Shown: piece after piece, positions 17,335 through 24,906 of the stretch
Layout of the letters: each line of letters starts with the position of its first letter
Position numbering within the stretch: the stretch's first letter is position 1
From: a virus
Virus record (IMG/VR): IMGVR_UViG_3300025543_005566
Coordinates: 1 to 60,409 of that record
Length of the DNA stretch: 60,409 nucleotides
Strand: one strand, 5' to 3'
Notes under the pieces: model-generated
Told to the model about the DNA's origin: nothing
The model's input: the letters and a program-made list of their open reading frames with translations, nothing else
Databases searched by the model: none
Made by a program: the position numbers and the translations under genes

Positions 17335-17955
17335 TCAATTATTATGTTTTCTGCTATTGTTTATTCTTTTAGTCCACTTTAAATTAGAAGGGGAAGTAGA
17401 TTCGTCCGGAGATAACCCATTTTGAAAGCATTTAGAACGAGGTACAACGTGATCTAACGTAGGATAATTTCTATGGCTGTAATGTAAATTTAAATTTTCC
17501 TTAATGTATTCCCCATCTATGTAATCATACCCATCCCATTCTTGGAGCATTTGTTTGCGAATTTTACGAGTTAAGTAATCACAACGTTTCCAATATTGTT
17601 TCCAATCATGCTGGGTTATTATGTTTCCGTTTTTGGTTCTTGTTTGGATACTTTTTTTCCAGGATTCCTCAGTCCAACTTTTTCTCATATGAGCTGCCCT
17701 TTGAGCTCTTTCTTCGCTTTGGTTTTCTTTAATCCATTCACCTTGACATTTGTTAGAACAAAAAATATTTTCACAATCCTTATTATAACCATTAGGGTAT
17801 ACTCTAACATCACTGCTACACTGTCCACATTGTCTAAAAGTATATTTACTTTTAAGTTTTTCTAATTTGCAGTCCCTACTGCAATATTTTTTGTAGGGAC
17901 TGCTTGAAATAAAATCTACACTACAATTCTCACAAGTTCTTTTATACTTATTCAT
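17335..17955 (-). CDS. HNH homing endonuclease with Cys-rich N-terminus (206 aa)
   Basis: Mobile nuclease. Two N-terminal zinc-ribbon-like modules are visible (CENCSVDFISSSPYKKYCSRDC and CGQCSSDVR...CENIFCSNKC). Next comes a basic helical linker, then an HNH domain with YPTLDHVVPRSKCFQNGLSP and NLKWTKRINNSRK supplying the Asp-His, the central Asn and the final Asn/Arg residues. The arrangement is that of freestanding phage HNH endonucleases. It sits alone between the QueE gene and the secreted-protein gene, with the phage promoter motif 15 bases before its ATG and a terminator right after it, so it is an independent transcription unit. Confidence 0.88.
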   Translation of the reverse strand: MNKYKRTCENCSVDFISSSPYKKYCSRDCKLEKLKSKYTFRQCGQCSSDVRVYPNGYNKDCENIFCSNKCQGEWIKENQSEERAQRAAHMRKSWTEESWKKSIQTRTKNGNIITQHDWKQYWKRCDYLTRKIRKQMLQEWDGYDYIDGEYIKENLNLHYSHRNYPTLDHVVPRSKCFQNGLSPDESTSPSNLKWTKRINNSRKHNN

Positions 17956-17970
17956 AATATTAATTTTATT

Positions 17971-17978
17971 ATAAATAT
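17971..17978 (-). promoter_or_regulatory. Phage promoter motif before the HNH gene
   Basis: Coding strand ACATATTTATAATAAAAT, matching the virion-gene motif, 15 bases before the ATG. Confidence 0.5.
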
Positions 17979-18009
17979 GTAAAAAATACCTTCTATTGAG
18001 TGTTATAGG

Positions 18010-18786
18010 CTAAACCATGCGCTTTTGATCGTATGCAATTATATGATCTCTCCCCGTCATGTTATAACCATGTTCAGCACATAGTTCAAATACAAGAGGA
18101 TACATTTTAATAAGCTGTTCCCTTGTATCGCCTCCGGGCATTACAAATGTTTTATCTTTTGGGATATTCATTTTAACTCTAAATGATTCAATCTCAGCTA
18201 GGCCTTCATCAGTACCATCCCAAACAGGTTTGTAGTGATAGTCATCGTGGTACTCTAGTGTTTTTTCAATCGCATCATAATTAAGTCTAAACTTTTCATG
18301 CTGTGCGACAAACCTTTCATCCACCACTTTACCCCCTGGTGTAGTAGTACCAACAACAGGGCGGGAATTAGAAAACTTAGGACTAAGAGATATGAGACCA
18401 ATTGGATAATCGGTTGTAACAAAATGCGATCCCTCAGTTTCGATTGTGATAAGTATTCCTCGTTCATTTGCAAAATGTGTTAATTCATTTACCAATGCAG
18501 CGTGCATTGTTGGTGAGCCTCCAGTTAACATCATCTCTTTAACATGAGGGTTCTCATCATAAATATTGATTATGTCATTGAAGGTGAATGTTCCTTTTTC
18601 GGGGTGGATTGACGTGTAGAATGAGTCACACCACCCTCCTTCACCAAACCAACATCGGTGGGTGCATCCTGTGGTACGGACTGCAATAGTAGGACGTCCA
18701 AAACGACTACCCTCTGATTGGACACATCTGTATACTTCTACAATTGGAAGTACTTTATTATAATCTTCTATTCTTTTATTTGGCAT
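18010..18786 (-). CDS. queE: 7-carboxy-7-deazaguanine synthase QueE, radical SAM (258 aa)
   Basis: Radical SAM enzyme converting 6-carboxy-tetrahydropterin to 7-carboxy-7-deazaguanine. QueE features include VYRCVQSEGSRFGRPTIAVRTTGC at the N-terminus, MLTGGSPTMH (the GGE-type SAM motif, here GGS), and the ETEGSHF substrate strand. The cluster motif is CTHRCWFGEGGWC, i.e. CX3CX7C, expanded from the usual CX3CX2C, like the spacing variants known in QueE subfamilies. It overlaps queD by one base and is the last gene of the DpdA-QueC-QueD-QueE operon. Function is supported by the complete pathway next to it. Confidence is high for the family, slightly lower for activity given the unusual motif. 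Confidence 0.92.
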   Translation of the reverse strand: MPNKRIEDYNKVLPIVEVYRCVQSEGSRFGRPTIAVRTTGCTHRCWFGEGGWCDSFYTSIHPEKGTFTFNDIINIYDENPHVKEMMLTGGSPTMHAALVNELTHFANERGILITIETEGSHFVTTDYPIGLISLSPKFSNSRPVVGTTTPGGKVVDERFVAQHEKFRLNYDAIEKTLEYHDDYHYKPVWDGTDEGLAEIESFRVKMNIPKDKTFVMPGGDTREQLIKMYPLVFELCAEHGYNMTGRDHIIAYDQKRMV

Positions 18787-19259
18787 TAGATATTGGCTTG
18801 TTCTCTAGTAAATATAGCACTATTCTTCCCATGTTCAGAAAATTCAACTTGTCTTACTTTCACTCGACCATCTGTTTCTTCTTTAACAAATTCATCAATT
18901 TTTTCAAAGACGTATTGAGCAAATTTTTCTGCTCCAGTAGCCGGAAGAACTCGCACTTGAGCTACCCCTGCTTCATCCATTCTTTTAAATGATTCTAGGA
19001 AGGGATCGTCTTCAGCTACAATAAAGGTATGGTCGAATGTGTAATCCATCCATGCTTTAGGATTCATACCATCAATTTGGGTTTTGGCACGTTTCATGCC
19101 TCCGAAATCCCAAACCCAGTTTTTTTCATCAAGTTCACCTTGGAACCAAACTTTAAAACTTACTCCATAACCATGAAGGAATCTACAGTGAGTATCATCT
19201 GCTTTCCATTGACGAAATACACAAGTAAATCCGTCGAATATTTTTGTTGATTGAAACAT
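18786..19259 (-). CDS. queD: 6-carboxy-5,6,7,8-tetrahydropterin synthase QueD (157 aa)
   Basis: PTPS-fold enzyme converting dihydroneopterin triphosphate to 6-carboxy-tetrahydropterin. The zinc/substrate block is DTHCRFLHGYGVSFKVWF, with HGY replacing the common HGH; this belongs to the subfamily with a QW-[KR]A...HC...HGY pattern (FRQWKADDTHC). Downstream are VWDFGGMKRAK, DYTFDHTFIV with the catalytic Asp-His, and the ATGAEKFAQYVFEKI helix. Start and stop overlap queC and queE by one base each, so the three are translated as a block. The product feeds QueE directly. Confidence 0.9.
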   Translation of the reverse strand: MFQSTKIFDGFTCVFRQWKADDTHCRFLHGYGVSFKVWFQGELDEKNWVWDFGGMKRAKTQIDGMNPKAWMDYTFDHTFIVAEDDPFLESFKRMDEAGVAQVRVLPATGAEKFAQYVFEKIDEFVKEETDGRVKVRQVEFSEHGKNSAIFTREQANI

Positions 19260-20056
19260 TATGCTTGGTTTAAAATTTGTTCAACATGCGTTCGTACAGT
19301 TTCCCAATTAACAACTCCTTGCTCATCTGCATAGAGTACTGGGTCGGGTCGGCCCAATTTAATAAATGCTTCAACCCTTTCGACCGAAGACGCTGATTTA
19401 TAATCACTATACCACTTGCCAGCAATATTAATGGGCTTGTAGCTAGTATTTGTATTTGCATATACTGTATCAAAGTCAAGTCCAAGTTGATTACAACATT
19501 CGACTCCATCTTTAAGTATATCAAACTTATCCCCATTAAGGTAAGGGGTAACATAGCTAATGCGCTCAGCGTCCCAATTACCCTCGGTGAAGGCCCTATA
19601 ATCAGCATCTCTGAATTCTTGTCTACAATCAGGATAGATTGCATGATCACCTGCATGAATGCCCATTGCAATATGGACTTCAGTATTTTTTTCATTTGCT
19701 TTGCTTAATGCTACTGCTTGAATAATTGATGAGAAGATTTTGTTTCGGTTAGGAACAACTGTTTCTTTCATATTTTCCTGTTGATAGTGACCCTCAGGTA
19801 CCTCATCACCACCTTCTACAAGGGCACTATTAAGCATAGGGGCTAAACCATCAAGTTTAATTACCCCATACTCTACATCATAATCATCCATAATAAGGAT
19901 GTTTACTAATGCTTGAGCTCGTTCAAGTTCTACTCTATGTTTTTGTCCGTAATCAAAGCTAAGGGCTGTAACTTCATACCCATCTGCTAGTAATCTAAGG
20001 AGGACCGTGCTTGAGTCCATACCCCCTGAGAGGCTAAGTACTGCTTGTTTTTTCAT
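19259..20056 (-). CDS. queC: 7-cyano-7-deazaguanine (preQ0) synthase QueC (265 aa)
   Basis: ATP-dependent ligase that turns 7-carboxy-7-deazaguanine into preQ0. The PP-loop ATP motif is LSLSGGMDSSTVLL, followed by ALSFDYGQKHRVELERA and the VPNRNKIFSSIIQAVAL helix (canonical VPxRN). The C-terminal zinc site expected in this family is absent: where four Cys are usual, the sequence is TSYKPINIAGKWYSDYKSAS, with no Cys at all. The rest (SVERVEAFIKLGRPDPVLY) aligns with the family ending. It is either a zinc-independent QueC subfamily or one with altered chemistry. It starts in a 4-base overlap with the DpdA-like gene. Confidence 0.9.
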   Translation of the reverse strand: MKKQAVLSLSGGMDSSTVLLRLLADGYEVTALSFDYGQKHRVELERAQALVNILIMDDYDVEYGVIKLDGLAPMLNSALVEGGDEVPEGHYQQENMKETVVPNRNKIFSSIIQAVALSKANEKNTEVHIAMGIHAGDHAIYPDCRQEFRDADYRAFTEGNWDAERISYVTPYLNGDKFDILKDGVECCNQLGLDFDTVYANTNTSYKPINIAGKWYSDYKSASSVERVEAFIKLGRPDPVLYADEQGVVNWETVRTHVEQILNQA

Positions 20057-20835
20057 GCTAAATTATTTATCAATTTAAAAAATGTTGTGTTGTGTGTTAT
20101 TTTATTATATACTTTTTCGTCCCAAGATGAAGTCATTATTTCATCTATTTTAGTTTTTGGTTTTTTGTCTAGCCCCCAGTTATTATAAAGGGTACCATCA
20201 AACGCTGCCATAATAGGATTTGAAGTATCAATACTTTCAATTTGTTTTATATCTTTATAATATATGAATTCTTGTGGGAGAGAACAACCTAAAAGGTGAA
20301 TTCTATCTGAGCTTCCAATGAGTCCCATTTTAATCATTTTAGTAATTACTAATTGTCGTCCTAAAGCCTTACCAATGTGAAGATTAGGATGGGGGAATAT
20401 ATCGTTATAATAGCTAGCCCCATAGCTAAATGCTATCTTGGTGTACCCTAGCAGTTTATATGTGTGATAACACTTTACTACGTCATTAAACGATTTACCT
20501 TGTACAACAGCAACCTTTTCTACGCCTTCAGGTAGTTCAATAAAACTCCACTCCTTAGCATTACGCATAGACTTGATAGCATCCTCCCAAGCGTCTGGAA
20601 CGATAAATTCGTTAGGTTTAATTTCTTCAATAATCGAAATCATTCTACCCTTTGAATAAGGTACTCCAAGTTCATGGAGAGAATTATCCATAATAGTATG
20701 TCTACTTCTATTATTTACAAAAAATGCTTTGTACTCCTCATACTCATCATATAAATGAGGGAGGAGATAGTCGTAATTATTGTATTCTAAACTAGATTCT
20801 AGATACGCTATAGGTACTTCGTGTGATACTTTCAT
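20053..20835 (-). CDS. DpdA-like TGT-family transglycosylase, candidate DNA 7-deazaguanine insertion enzyme (260 aa)
   Basis: The protein has the pattern of short tRNA-guanine-transglycosylase relatives found in phages: HTIMDNSLHELG (an early Asp-containing loop), EFIVPDAWEDAIKS, VAVVQGKSFNDVVKCY, IAFSYGASYY, RIHLLGCSLPQEFIYY and SIDTSNPIMAAFDGT, in the same order as TGT barrel strands. In phages, DpdA enzymes exchange guanine in DNA for preQ0 or derivatives. It is the first of four overlapping genes with QueC, QueD and QueE, which strongly suggests that its substrate is preQ0 and its target the phage DNA. It is shorter than typical TGT (about 370-380 residues) and lacks an obvious zinc-binding tail. 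Family placement is from motif reading only. Confidence 0.72.
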   Translation of the reverse strand: MKVSHEVPIAYLESSLEYNNYDYLLPHLYDEYEEYKAFFVNNRSRHTIMDNSLHELGVPYSKGRMISIIEEIKPNEFIVPDAWEDAIKSMRNAKEWSFIELPEGVEKVAVVQGKSFNDVVKCYHTYKLLGYTKIAFSYGASYYNDIFPHPNLHIGKALGRQLVITKMIKMGLIGSSDRIHLLGCSLPQEFIYYKDIKQIESIDTSNPIMAAFDGTLYNNWGLDKKPKTKIDEIMTSSWDEKVYNKITHNTTFFKLINNLA

Positions 20836-21506
20836 TTTGAATTTTTATATCGCCAAATATACGAACAAGAGGTAGCATTCCCACCTTTTTTTAAAGCATT
20901 ATTAATAGCTGTTGGGTTACCTCCTAATACTTTAGATGCAGTTTCTTGGCTGGAATATTCGGCTATAAAATTTCCTGCTTTATCATATGCCAAAATGGGT
21001 TTTTCATTAGCAGGTTTTGGTTTACCCTTAGTTGATTGACTAATTTTTAATTTATTTTCTTCACTCCTTGTTTTCCCTTTCCAATGAGAAGGTTTACCTT
21101 TTTTAGAAAGACTTAATTTTTGTTTATGTTCTTCACTATAAGTTTTTCCTTTCCAATGGGAATTAACCCTTTTACCTTTATTTTTTTTACTTGATTCACT
21201 AATTTTCTTCTTACTTTTATCAGTGTGTAAAGTTACACCTCCTCCCCCTCTATTACCATTTAATCCCTCTGTGTAGGAATTAAATTGGGATATATAGTAT
21301 TTTTCTTTATTAATTAAATCATCAGTATACTCCAATATTTCAAATTCATGATTTTCCCATCCATATTTTATTAGAGATTCTAATAAATTAGGTTGAGTTT
21401 TACAAACAAAATTTTGATATTGTTGTTGTCTTTCTTCTACATTATGGGAGCACCCCACATAAATCAAATCTTCAGGATTTGTAATTTTATAAATACCGCT
21501 TTTCAT
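20832..21506 (-). CDS. GIY-YIG homing endonuclease with NUMOD3 repeats (224 aa)
   Basis: Mobile endonuclease. The nuclease domain begins MKSGIYKITNPEDLIYVGCS (GIY...YVG), with LLESLIKYGWENHEFEILEY and NKEKYYISQFNS carrying the conserved helix and catalytic Glu, and ends at GNRGGGG. Two NUMOD3-like helices (GKTYSEEHKQKLSLSKKG and GKTRSEENKLKISQSTKG) and a NUMOD1-like module (ILAYDKAGNFIAEYSSQETASKVL) follow. The start at MKSGIY is supported by the motif ATATTTAT 5 bases upstream; an earlier in-frame Met adds 8 residues. Its stop overlaps the ATG of the DpdA-like gene (ATGA), so insertion kept translation of the modification operon coupled. Confidence 0.88.
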   Translation of the reverse strand: MKSGIYKITNPEDLIYVGCSHNVEERQQQYQNFVCKTQPNLLESLIKYGWENHEFEILEYTDDLINKEKYYISQFNSYTEGLNGNRGGGGVTLHTDKSKKKISESSKKNKGKRVNSHWKGKTYSEEHKQKLSLSKKGKPSHWKGKTRSEENKLKISQSTKGKPKPANEKPILAYDKAGNFIAEYSSQETASKVLGGNPTAINNALKKGGNATSCSYIWRYKNSK

Positions 21507-21511
21507 TGGTG

Positions 21512-21519
21512 ATAAATAT
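21512..21519 (-). promoter_or_regulatory. Phage promoter motif before the endonuclease/deazaguanine genes
   Basis: Coding strand ACATATTTATCACCAATG, 5 bases before the ATG. It could drive the endonuclease and the DpdA-queC-queD-queE genes behind it. Confidence 0.48.
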
Positions 21520-21552
21520 GTGGGAGACAATAAAAAATGAGGAAGGCAATAA

Positions 21553-22071
21553 TTAGAAAGGAGAATCGGAACTATCCGCTTTTATTTTAGGTGGTCGTCC
21601 TCTACGGGGCATGGAAGAGGGACGATTAAATTTATGGTATTTGGATTCACATTGAATATAAAAATTCCTTAACGTACCATCAAATTCAAGTAGCTCGTTT
21701 TCGTAATTTTCTTTAGTCATTTTGAATGTGTTAAGAAAATCACGTTGAAGTTGTTGTAAATTTTCCTTTTCATACTTTTCATGATCCTCACGTAAACGAC
21801 GTCTGCGATTTCGATCTACAGTAGTCTCACTAGCCCATTCATTTATGTCTGGGAATTCAGTACGTTTGTGTTCTATTTCCCAATCGCAGTAATAAATCTG
21901 CCATCGATAGGGACTATCATCGTAGTCACCGTTTTCGATTTTGTCGATTAGGGGAGAGTAATTGTGAAGGGCTTTATTTTTACGAGCCCATCGACGCCAC
22001 CAGAAAAATTGATTGTAATTAAGCTTTTGTAGCTTGGACAAATTCTTTTCGATAACTGCTATTGAATGCAT
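21553..22071 (-). CDS. Hypothetical protein with AT-hook-like tail (172 aa)
   Basis: I do not recognise the family. The protein is charged and helical, with clusters of aromatic and basic residues (NQFFWWRRWARKNKA; DRNRRRRLREDHEKYEKE), and ends in SMPRRGRPPKIKADSSDSPF, where RRGRPPK resembles an AT-hook DNA-minor-groove motif. A host-type promoter ends only 4 bases before the ATG, so the mRNA is probably leaderless. Early expression and a DNA-binding tail would suit a host-takeover or regulatory protein, but this is inference. Confidence 0.6.
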   Translation of the reverse strand: MHSIAVIEKNLSKLQKLNYNQFFWWRRWARKNKALHNYSPLIDKIENGDYDDSPYRWQIYYCDWEIEHKRTEFPDINEWASETTVDRNRRRRLREDHEKYEKENLQQLQRDFLNTFKMTKENYENELLEFDGTLRNFYIQCESKYHKFNRPSSMPRRGRPPKIKADSSDSPF

Positions 22072-22075
22072 ATTG

Positions 22076-22107
22076 TAAATATACGCATGAATTTTTACTA
22101 TTCCAAA
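22076..22107 (-). promoter_or_regulatory. Host-type promoter with ATG 4 bases after the -7 element
   Basis: Coding strand TTTG, 20 bases, TATATTTA, CAAT, ATG: a perfect copy of the early-promoter arrangement. The expected start of transcription falls at or inside the ATG. Confidence 0.75.
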
Positions 22108-22108
22108 T

Positions 22109-22474
22109 TTATCTTTTACCTCCGTGATATTCTTTGGCGTGTCCTTCTTCTATAAGAAGTTGATTAACATTAATGTGGTTGTTAACGCTCTTAGTAAGTT
22201 TTATTTCTCCTAAACACCTTCCGTATTTGTCTACACCTTTAGATTTCAATTCAAACTCACCATTTGTTGATTCTAAAAGTTCAATCAGGCGGGATTTTGC
22301 TTTTAGTCCTTTTTCTTTTTCAACTAAATCCCTAGTTCGAGATTCAAATGCATCTATCCCATCTAGTCTAATGTTTACCCTTTTCCAGGTATCAAATCCT
22401 AAGTCTACTAAGGCATATATTGTATCACCATCTACAACTCTTTCTAATTGGGCTTGGTAATAATAGAAAAACAT
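22109..22474 (-). CDS. SNase-like (thermonuclease family) nuclease (121 aa)
   Basis: OB-fold nuclease of the staphylococcal nuclease family. Core motifs: VVDGDTIYALVDLGF (metal-binding Asp region), VNIRLDGIDAFESR (catalytic Arg and Glu), then DKYGRCLGEI (second Arg) and NVNQLLIEEGHAKEYHGGKR at the C-terminus. No signal peptide is present, so it acts inside the cell, for example in host DNA degradation or DNA processing. Similar small SNases occur in marine T4-like phages. It abuts the holin-like gene with no gap and comes just before the promoter for the 172-residue gene. Confidence 0.88.
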   Translation of the reverse strand: MFFYYYQAQLERVVDGDTIYALVDLGFDTWKRVNIRLDGIDAFESRTRDLVEKEKGLKAKSRLIELLESTNGEFELKSKGVDKYGRCLGEIKLTKSVNNHINVNQLLIEEGHAKEYHGGKR

Positions 22475-22885
22475 TTAATGTTTATGTTGGTCGATTTTAT
22501 CTAAAATTTGTTTTAGTACCTTAAGGGGGACTAAACCTAACATAGAGGCATTTTTTAAAATGCTTAGTATTTGAAATATTAAGAATGGAATTAAAATGGT
22601 TTCACTTAACCATTCAGTTCCTAAAAATGCTTTTTCTATAGTAAGGATTGCTGTGAGTAATAATATCCAAAAGAAGAGGGATTTAAGAACCTTCAATGCT
22701 TTGAAAGTCTTAAATCCTTCTCTTTTAGATCCTGCCCATACTCCGAAGAACCCATCAACAAGTAGTACTGAAACTAGTGCTACATACTGCTCAACATTGT
22801 CGAGCGTTAGATTCATAAAGTAAGAGCAAATAAACGCGCAGGTTGTAGATGCCGAGAGTATAATTCCCGTTGAAGTTGTTTTCAT
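22475..22885 (-). CDS. Putative phage holin, membrane protein (136 aa)
   Basis: Small membrane protein with three to four hydrophobic segments (STGIILSASTTCAFICSYF; QYVALVSVLLVDGFFGVWAG; LFFWILLLTAILTIEKAFLG; ILIPFLIFQILSILKNASMLG). It carries the DGFFGVWAGSKREGFKTFKA loop, similar to the holin_4 type of Bacteroidota and Firmicutes phages, and a charged C-terminus (DKIDQHKH). Holins form membrane lesions to time lysis. It is directly followed by the SNase gene, and a second tiny holin-like gene lies just upstream. Family resemblance is reasonable but not certain. Confidence 0.68.
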   Translation of the reverse strand: MKTTSTGIILSASTTCAFICSYFMNLTLDNVEQYVALVSVLLVDGFFGVWAGSKREGFKTFKALKVLKSLFFWILLLTAILTIEKAFLGTEWLSETILIPFLIFQILSILKNASMLGLVPLKVLKQILDKIDQHKH

Positions 22886-22955
22886 GTAAATTCTTGAGTC
22901 GTAAAAATTACCATTAAATTAAATACAACCCTTCCTCTACCACCCTTACTTTAAA

Positions 22956-23132
22956 TTATGCTGCTTTTTCAGCTTTAGCTTTATCAATTACAGACCAGAC
23001 ACCACCAATAATGGTCATTGCTGCTCCAAATAATTCTGCGAATAACGCATCATCAATTACACCTTGTGTTACTAGCACACCTCCTAAAAAGGTTAATGCG
23101 TGTCTAACAATTCCTAATGTTTTTTCTTTCAT
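22956..23132 (-). CDS. Small holin-like membrane protein (58 aa)
   Basis: A short gene filling the gap between the nrdA and holin-like genes. Translation starts MKEKTLGIVRHALTFLGG and continues VLVTQGVIDDALFAELFGAA, MTIIGGVWSVIDKAKAEKAA, giving two hydrophobic helices separated by an acidic turn and a basic tail. This matches small phage holins of the kind named after Pam3 gp28 (RHxLTxxGG...GxxWSxxxK). A copy of the phage promoter motif lies 24 bases before the ATG, consistent with late expression. It may act together with the larger holin-like protein as a holin pair or holin/antiholin. Confidence 0.72.
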   Translation of the reverse strand: MKEKTLGIVRHALTFLGGVLVTQGVIDDALFAELFGAAMTIIGGVWSVIDKAKAEKAA

Positions 23133-23156
23133 AATATTATGTTTTAAAATTCGTGT

Positions 23157-23164
23157 ATAAATAT
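23157..23164 (-). promoter_or_regulatory. Phage promoter motif before the small holin-like gene
   Basis: Coding strand GACATATTTATACACG, 24 bases before the ATG, in the gap after nrdA; suits late transcription of lysis genes. Confidence 0.48.
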
Positions 23165-23194
23165 GTCAACAGAGTGAAAAATTAAAAGACATCG

Positions 23195-24904
23195 CTAGCC
23201 GTCACAACTCTGACACTCTGAGGTTCTAGAGCCCAAATCGCCCTTTATTACGCTGTCCGTGCGGAGATAATAGAGTGTTTTGATCCCTAATTTCCAAGCT
23301 TCAGTATGACATTGATTAATCCATTTAGGAGAATCGGTAGGGTCAAATGAAAGATTTAAAGATTGAGTTTGATCAATGTACTTTTGTCGGGTAGCTGCTT
23401 GTCTAACTAATTCAAGTTGATTTACTTCGCTAAATGTTAAAAATACTTCCTTCTCTTCAGGAGTTAATATACTGTCTGGGAGGTTTTGGATAGAACCATT
23501 ATCTGCTAAGATAGCATCCCAAGTTTTTTCAGTATTATTTCCTTTCTCTTCGAGTAAAGCTTCTAATTCTTTATTTTTTACAATAAAGGTACCTTTAGCT
23601 CCATTAAAAGTATAGATATTAGCGGGGATAGGTTCAATACCTGCTGAACATCCATTTAATCTTGAATTTGATACAGTAGGAGCAATAGCTAATAAGTGAG
23701 TATTTCTCATACCAGTACCCTTACACCAGGTAGGTTCACCATATTCTTGAGCTAATTCTCTTGAAGTAGCTTCTGCTTTTTGTCTAATATCACTAAATAA
23801 AGTATGGGTCCAAGCTGTTGAAGATATAGAGTTAAATGGTAAGTTTTTCTTTTGGAGAAAAGTATGCCATCCCATAACTCCTAACCCAAGTGCTCTACCT
23901 TTTAAAGCATGTCTGTGAGTACGAGCCATTGAGTCCTTACCATTTGACTTGTCTATAAATTCTTGCATAACCCCATCAAGGAACCTGATCGAGGTTTCAA
24001 CAACATCTGTGTCCTTCCACTCATCATACTTTGCAAGGTTGAGAGAACTAAGACAACAGATGAAAGAATGTTCTTCATCGGTGTGTAATGTTATCTCTGT
24101 ACAGATATTAGTCATACTAACGTCTAGATTGTTCATTCGATATGCTAGAGGATTATCTCTATTAACATTATCTTTAAACATGATATAGGGTTCACCCGTT
24201 TCTACACGCGTCTTAAGAATTTCCAGCCATAGCGTCATAGCTTCGGAGTCTCTGTCATGTAGACGCTTCATAAACGTATCATCCACAACTACACATTGGT
24301 GTAAGTTAAGACATTGACGGTTAGGATCACCTTTAGGTCTACGAATCTGCATAAATTCCTTTATATCAAGATGATTGATATCTAAATTTACGGAGGCAGC
24401 ACCCCTTCGAACTGATCCTTGATTAGTAGCAATAATTGCTGAGTCATAGATTTTACACCAAGGTACTACTCCTTCACTCTTACCATTTCCAGTAATAGTA
24501 GTTCCTCTAGGACGTATTCTACTAACTGAAATTCCTACACCACCCCCTAGGGCAGTTAGTTTCATGAGTTCCGCATTAGTAAGACCAATTCCACGGACTG
24601 AATCAGGAGTATCAATACCAAAACAAGATATGGGCAAACCACGATCGGTTCCGGTGTTAGATAGTACCGGACTAGCCAAACCAATCCAACCATTCCAAAT
24701 ATACTTAAAAAACTTATTTTCAAGTTCTGGGCGATGTATTCTGTCTGCGACCGCTTTGGCAACCCTTCTATATGCTTTTTTAGGTGTTTCATCCGGTAAT
24801 AAGTATCCTTTAGATATTGTTGCTAGTCCTACTTCGTCTAACCATTCAGGGTAGTCTTTTCCTTTTACCCAGTTTGTTGTATCTGCTGTTAAGTTTCCGT
24901 CCAT
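23195..24904 (-). CDS. nrdA: Class Ia ribonucleotide reductase large subunit NrdA, without ATP-cone (569 aa)
   Basis: Reduces ribonucleoside diphosphates to deoxyribonucleotides. Active-site residues are present: LPISCFG (first redox Cys), TNICTEI (Asn, radical Cys and Glu), ICCLSSLNL (second redox Cys), KTLYYLRTDS (the radical-transfer Tyr pair) and the C-terminal SECQSCDG pair that is re-reduced by thioredoxin. The protein begins at the catalytic core (TTNWVKGKDYPEWLDEVGLATISKGYLL), so the N-terminal ATP-cone that senses dATP is missing, as is common in phage enzymes, and activity should resist dATP shut-off. It follows a methyltransferase gene by 2 bases and nrdB further upstream. Confidence 0.96.
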   Translation of the reverse strand: MDGNLTADTTNWVKGKDYPEWLDEVGLATISKGYLLPDETPKKAYRRVAKAVADRIHRPELENKFFKYIWNGWIGLASPVLSNTGTDRGLPISCFGIDTPDSVRGIGLTNAELMKLTALGGGVGISVSRIRPRGTTITGNGKSEGVVPWCKIYDSAIIATNQGSVRRGAASVNLDINHLDIKEFMQIRRPKGDPNRQCLNLHQCVVVDDTFMKRLHDRDSEAMTLWLEILKTRVETGEPYIMFKDNVNRDNPLAYRMNNLDVSMTNICTEITLHTDEEHSFICCLSSLNLAKYDEWKDTDVVETSIRFLDGVMQEFIDKSNGKDSMARTHRHALKGRALGLGVMGWHTFLQKKNLPFNSISSTAWTHTLFSDIRQKAEATSRELAQEYGEPTWCKGTGMRNTHLLAIAPTVSNSRLNGCSAGIEPIPANIYTFNGAKGTFIVKNKELEALLEEKGNNTEKTWDAILADNGSIQNLPDSILTPEEKEVFLTFSEVNQLELVRQAATRQKYIDQTQSLNLSFDPTDSPKWINQCHTEAWKLGIKTLYYLRTDSVIKGDLGSRTSECQSCDG

Positions 24905-24906
24905 AA

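Noticed and set aside
20855-20862. TATATTTG preceded by TTCG on the coding strand, like a host promoter
   Set aside because: It lies in the coding end of the GIY-YIG gene (encoding SYIWRY), has no TTTG at 19-21 bases, and the YIW residues are a family feature.
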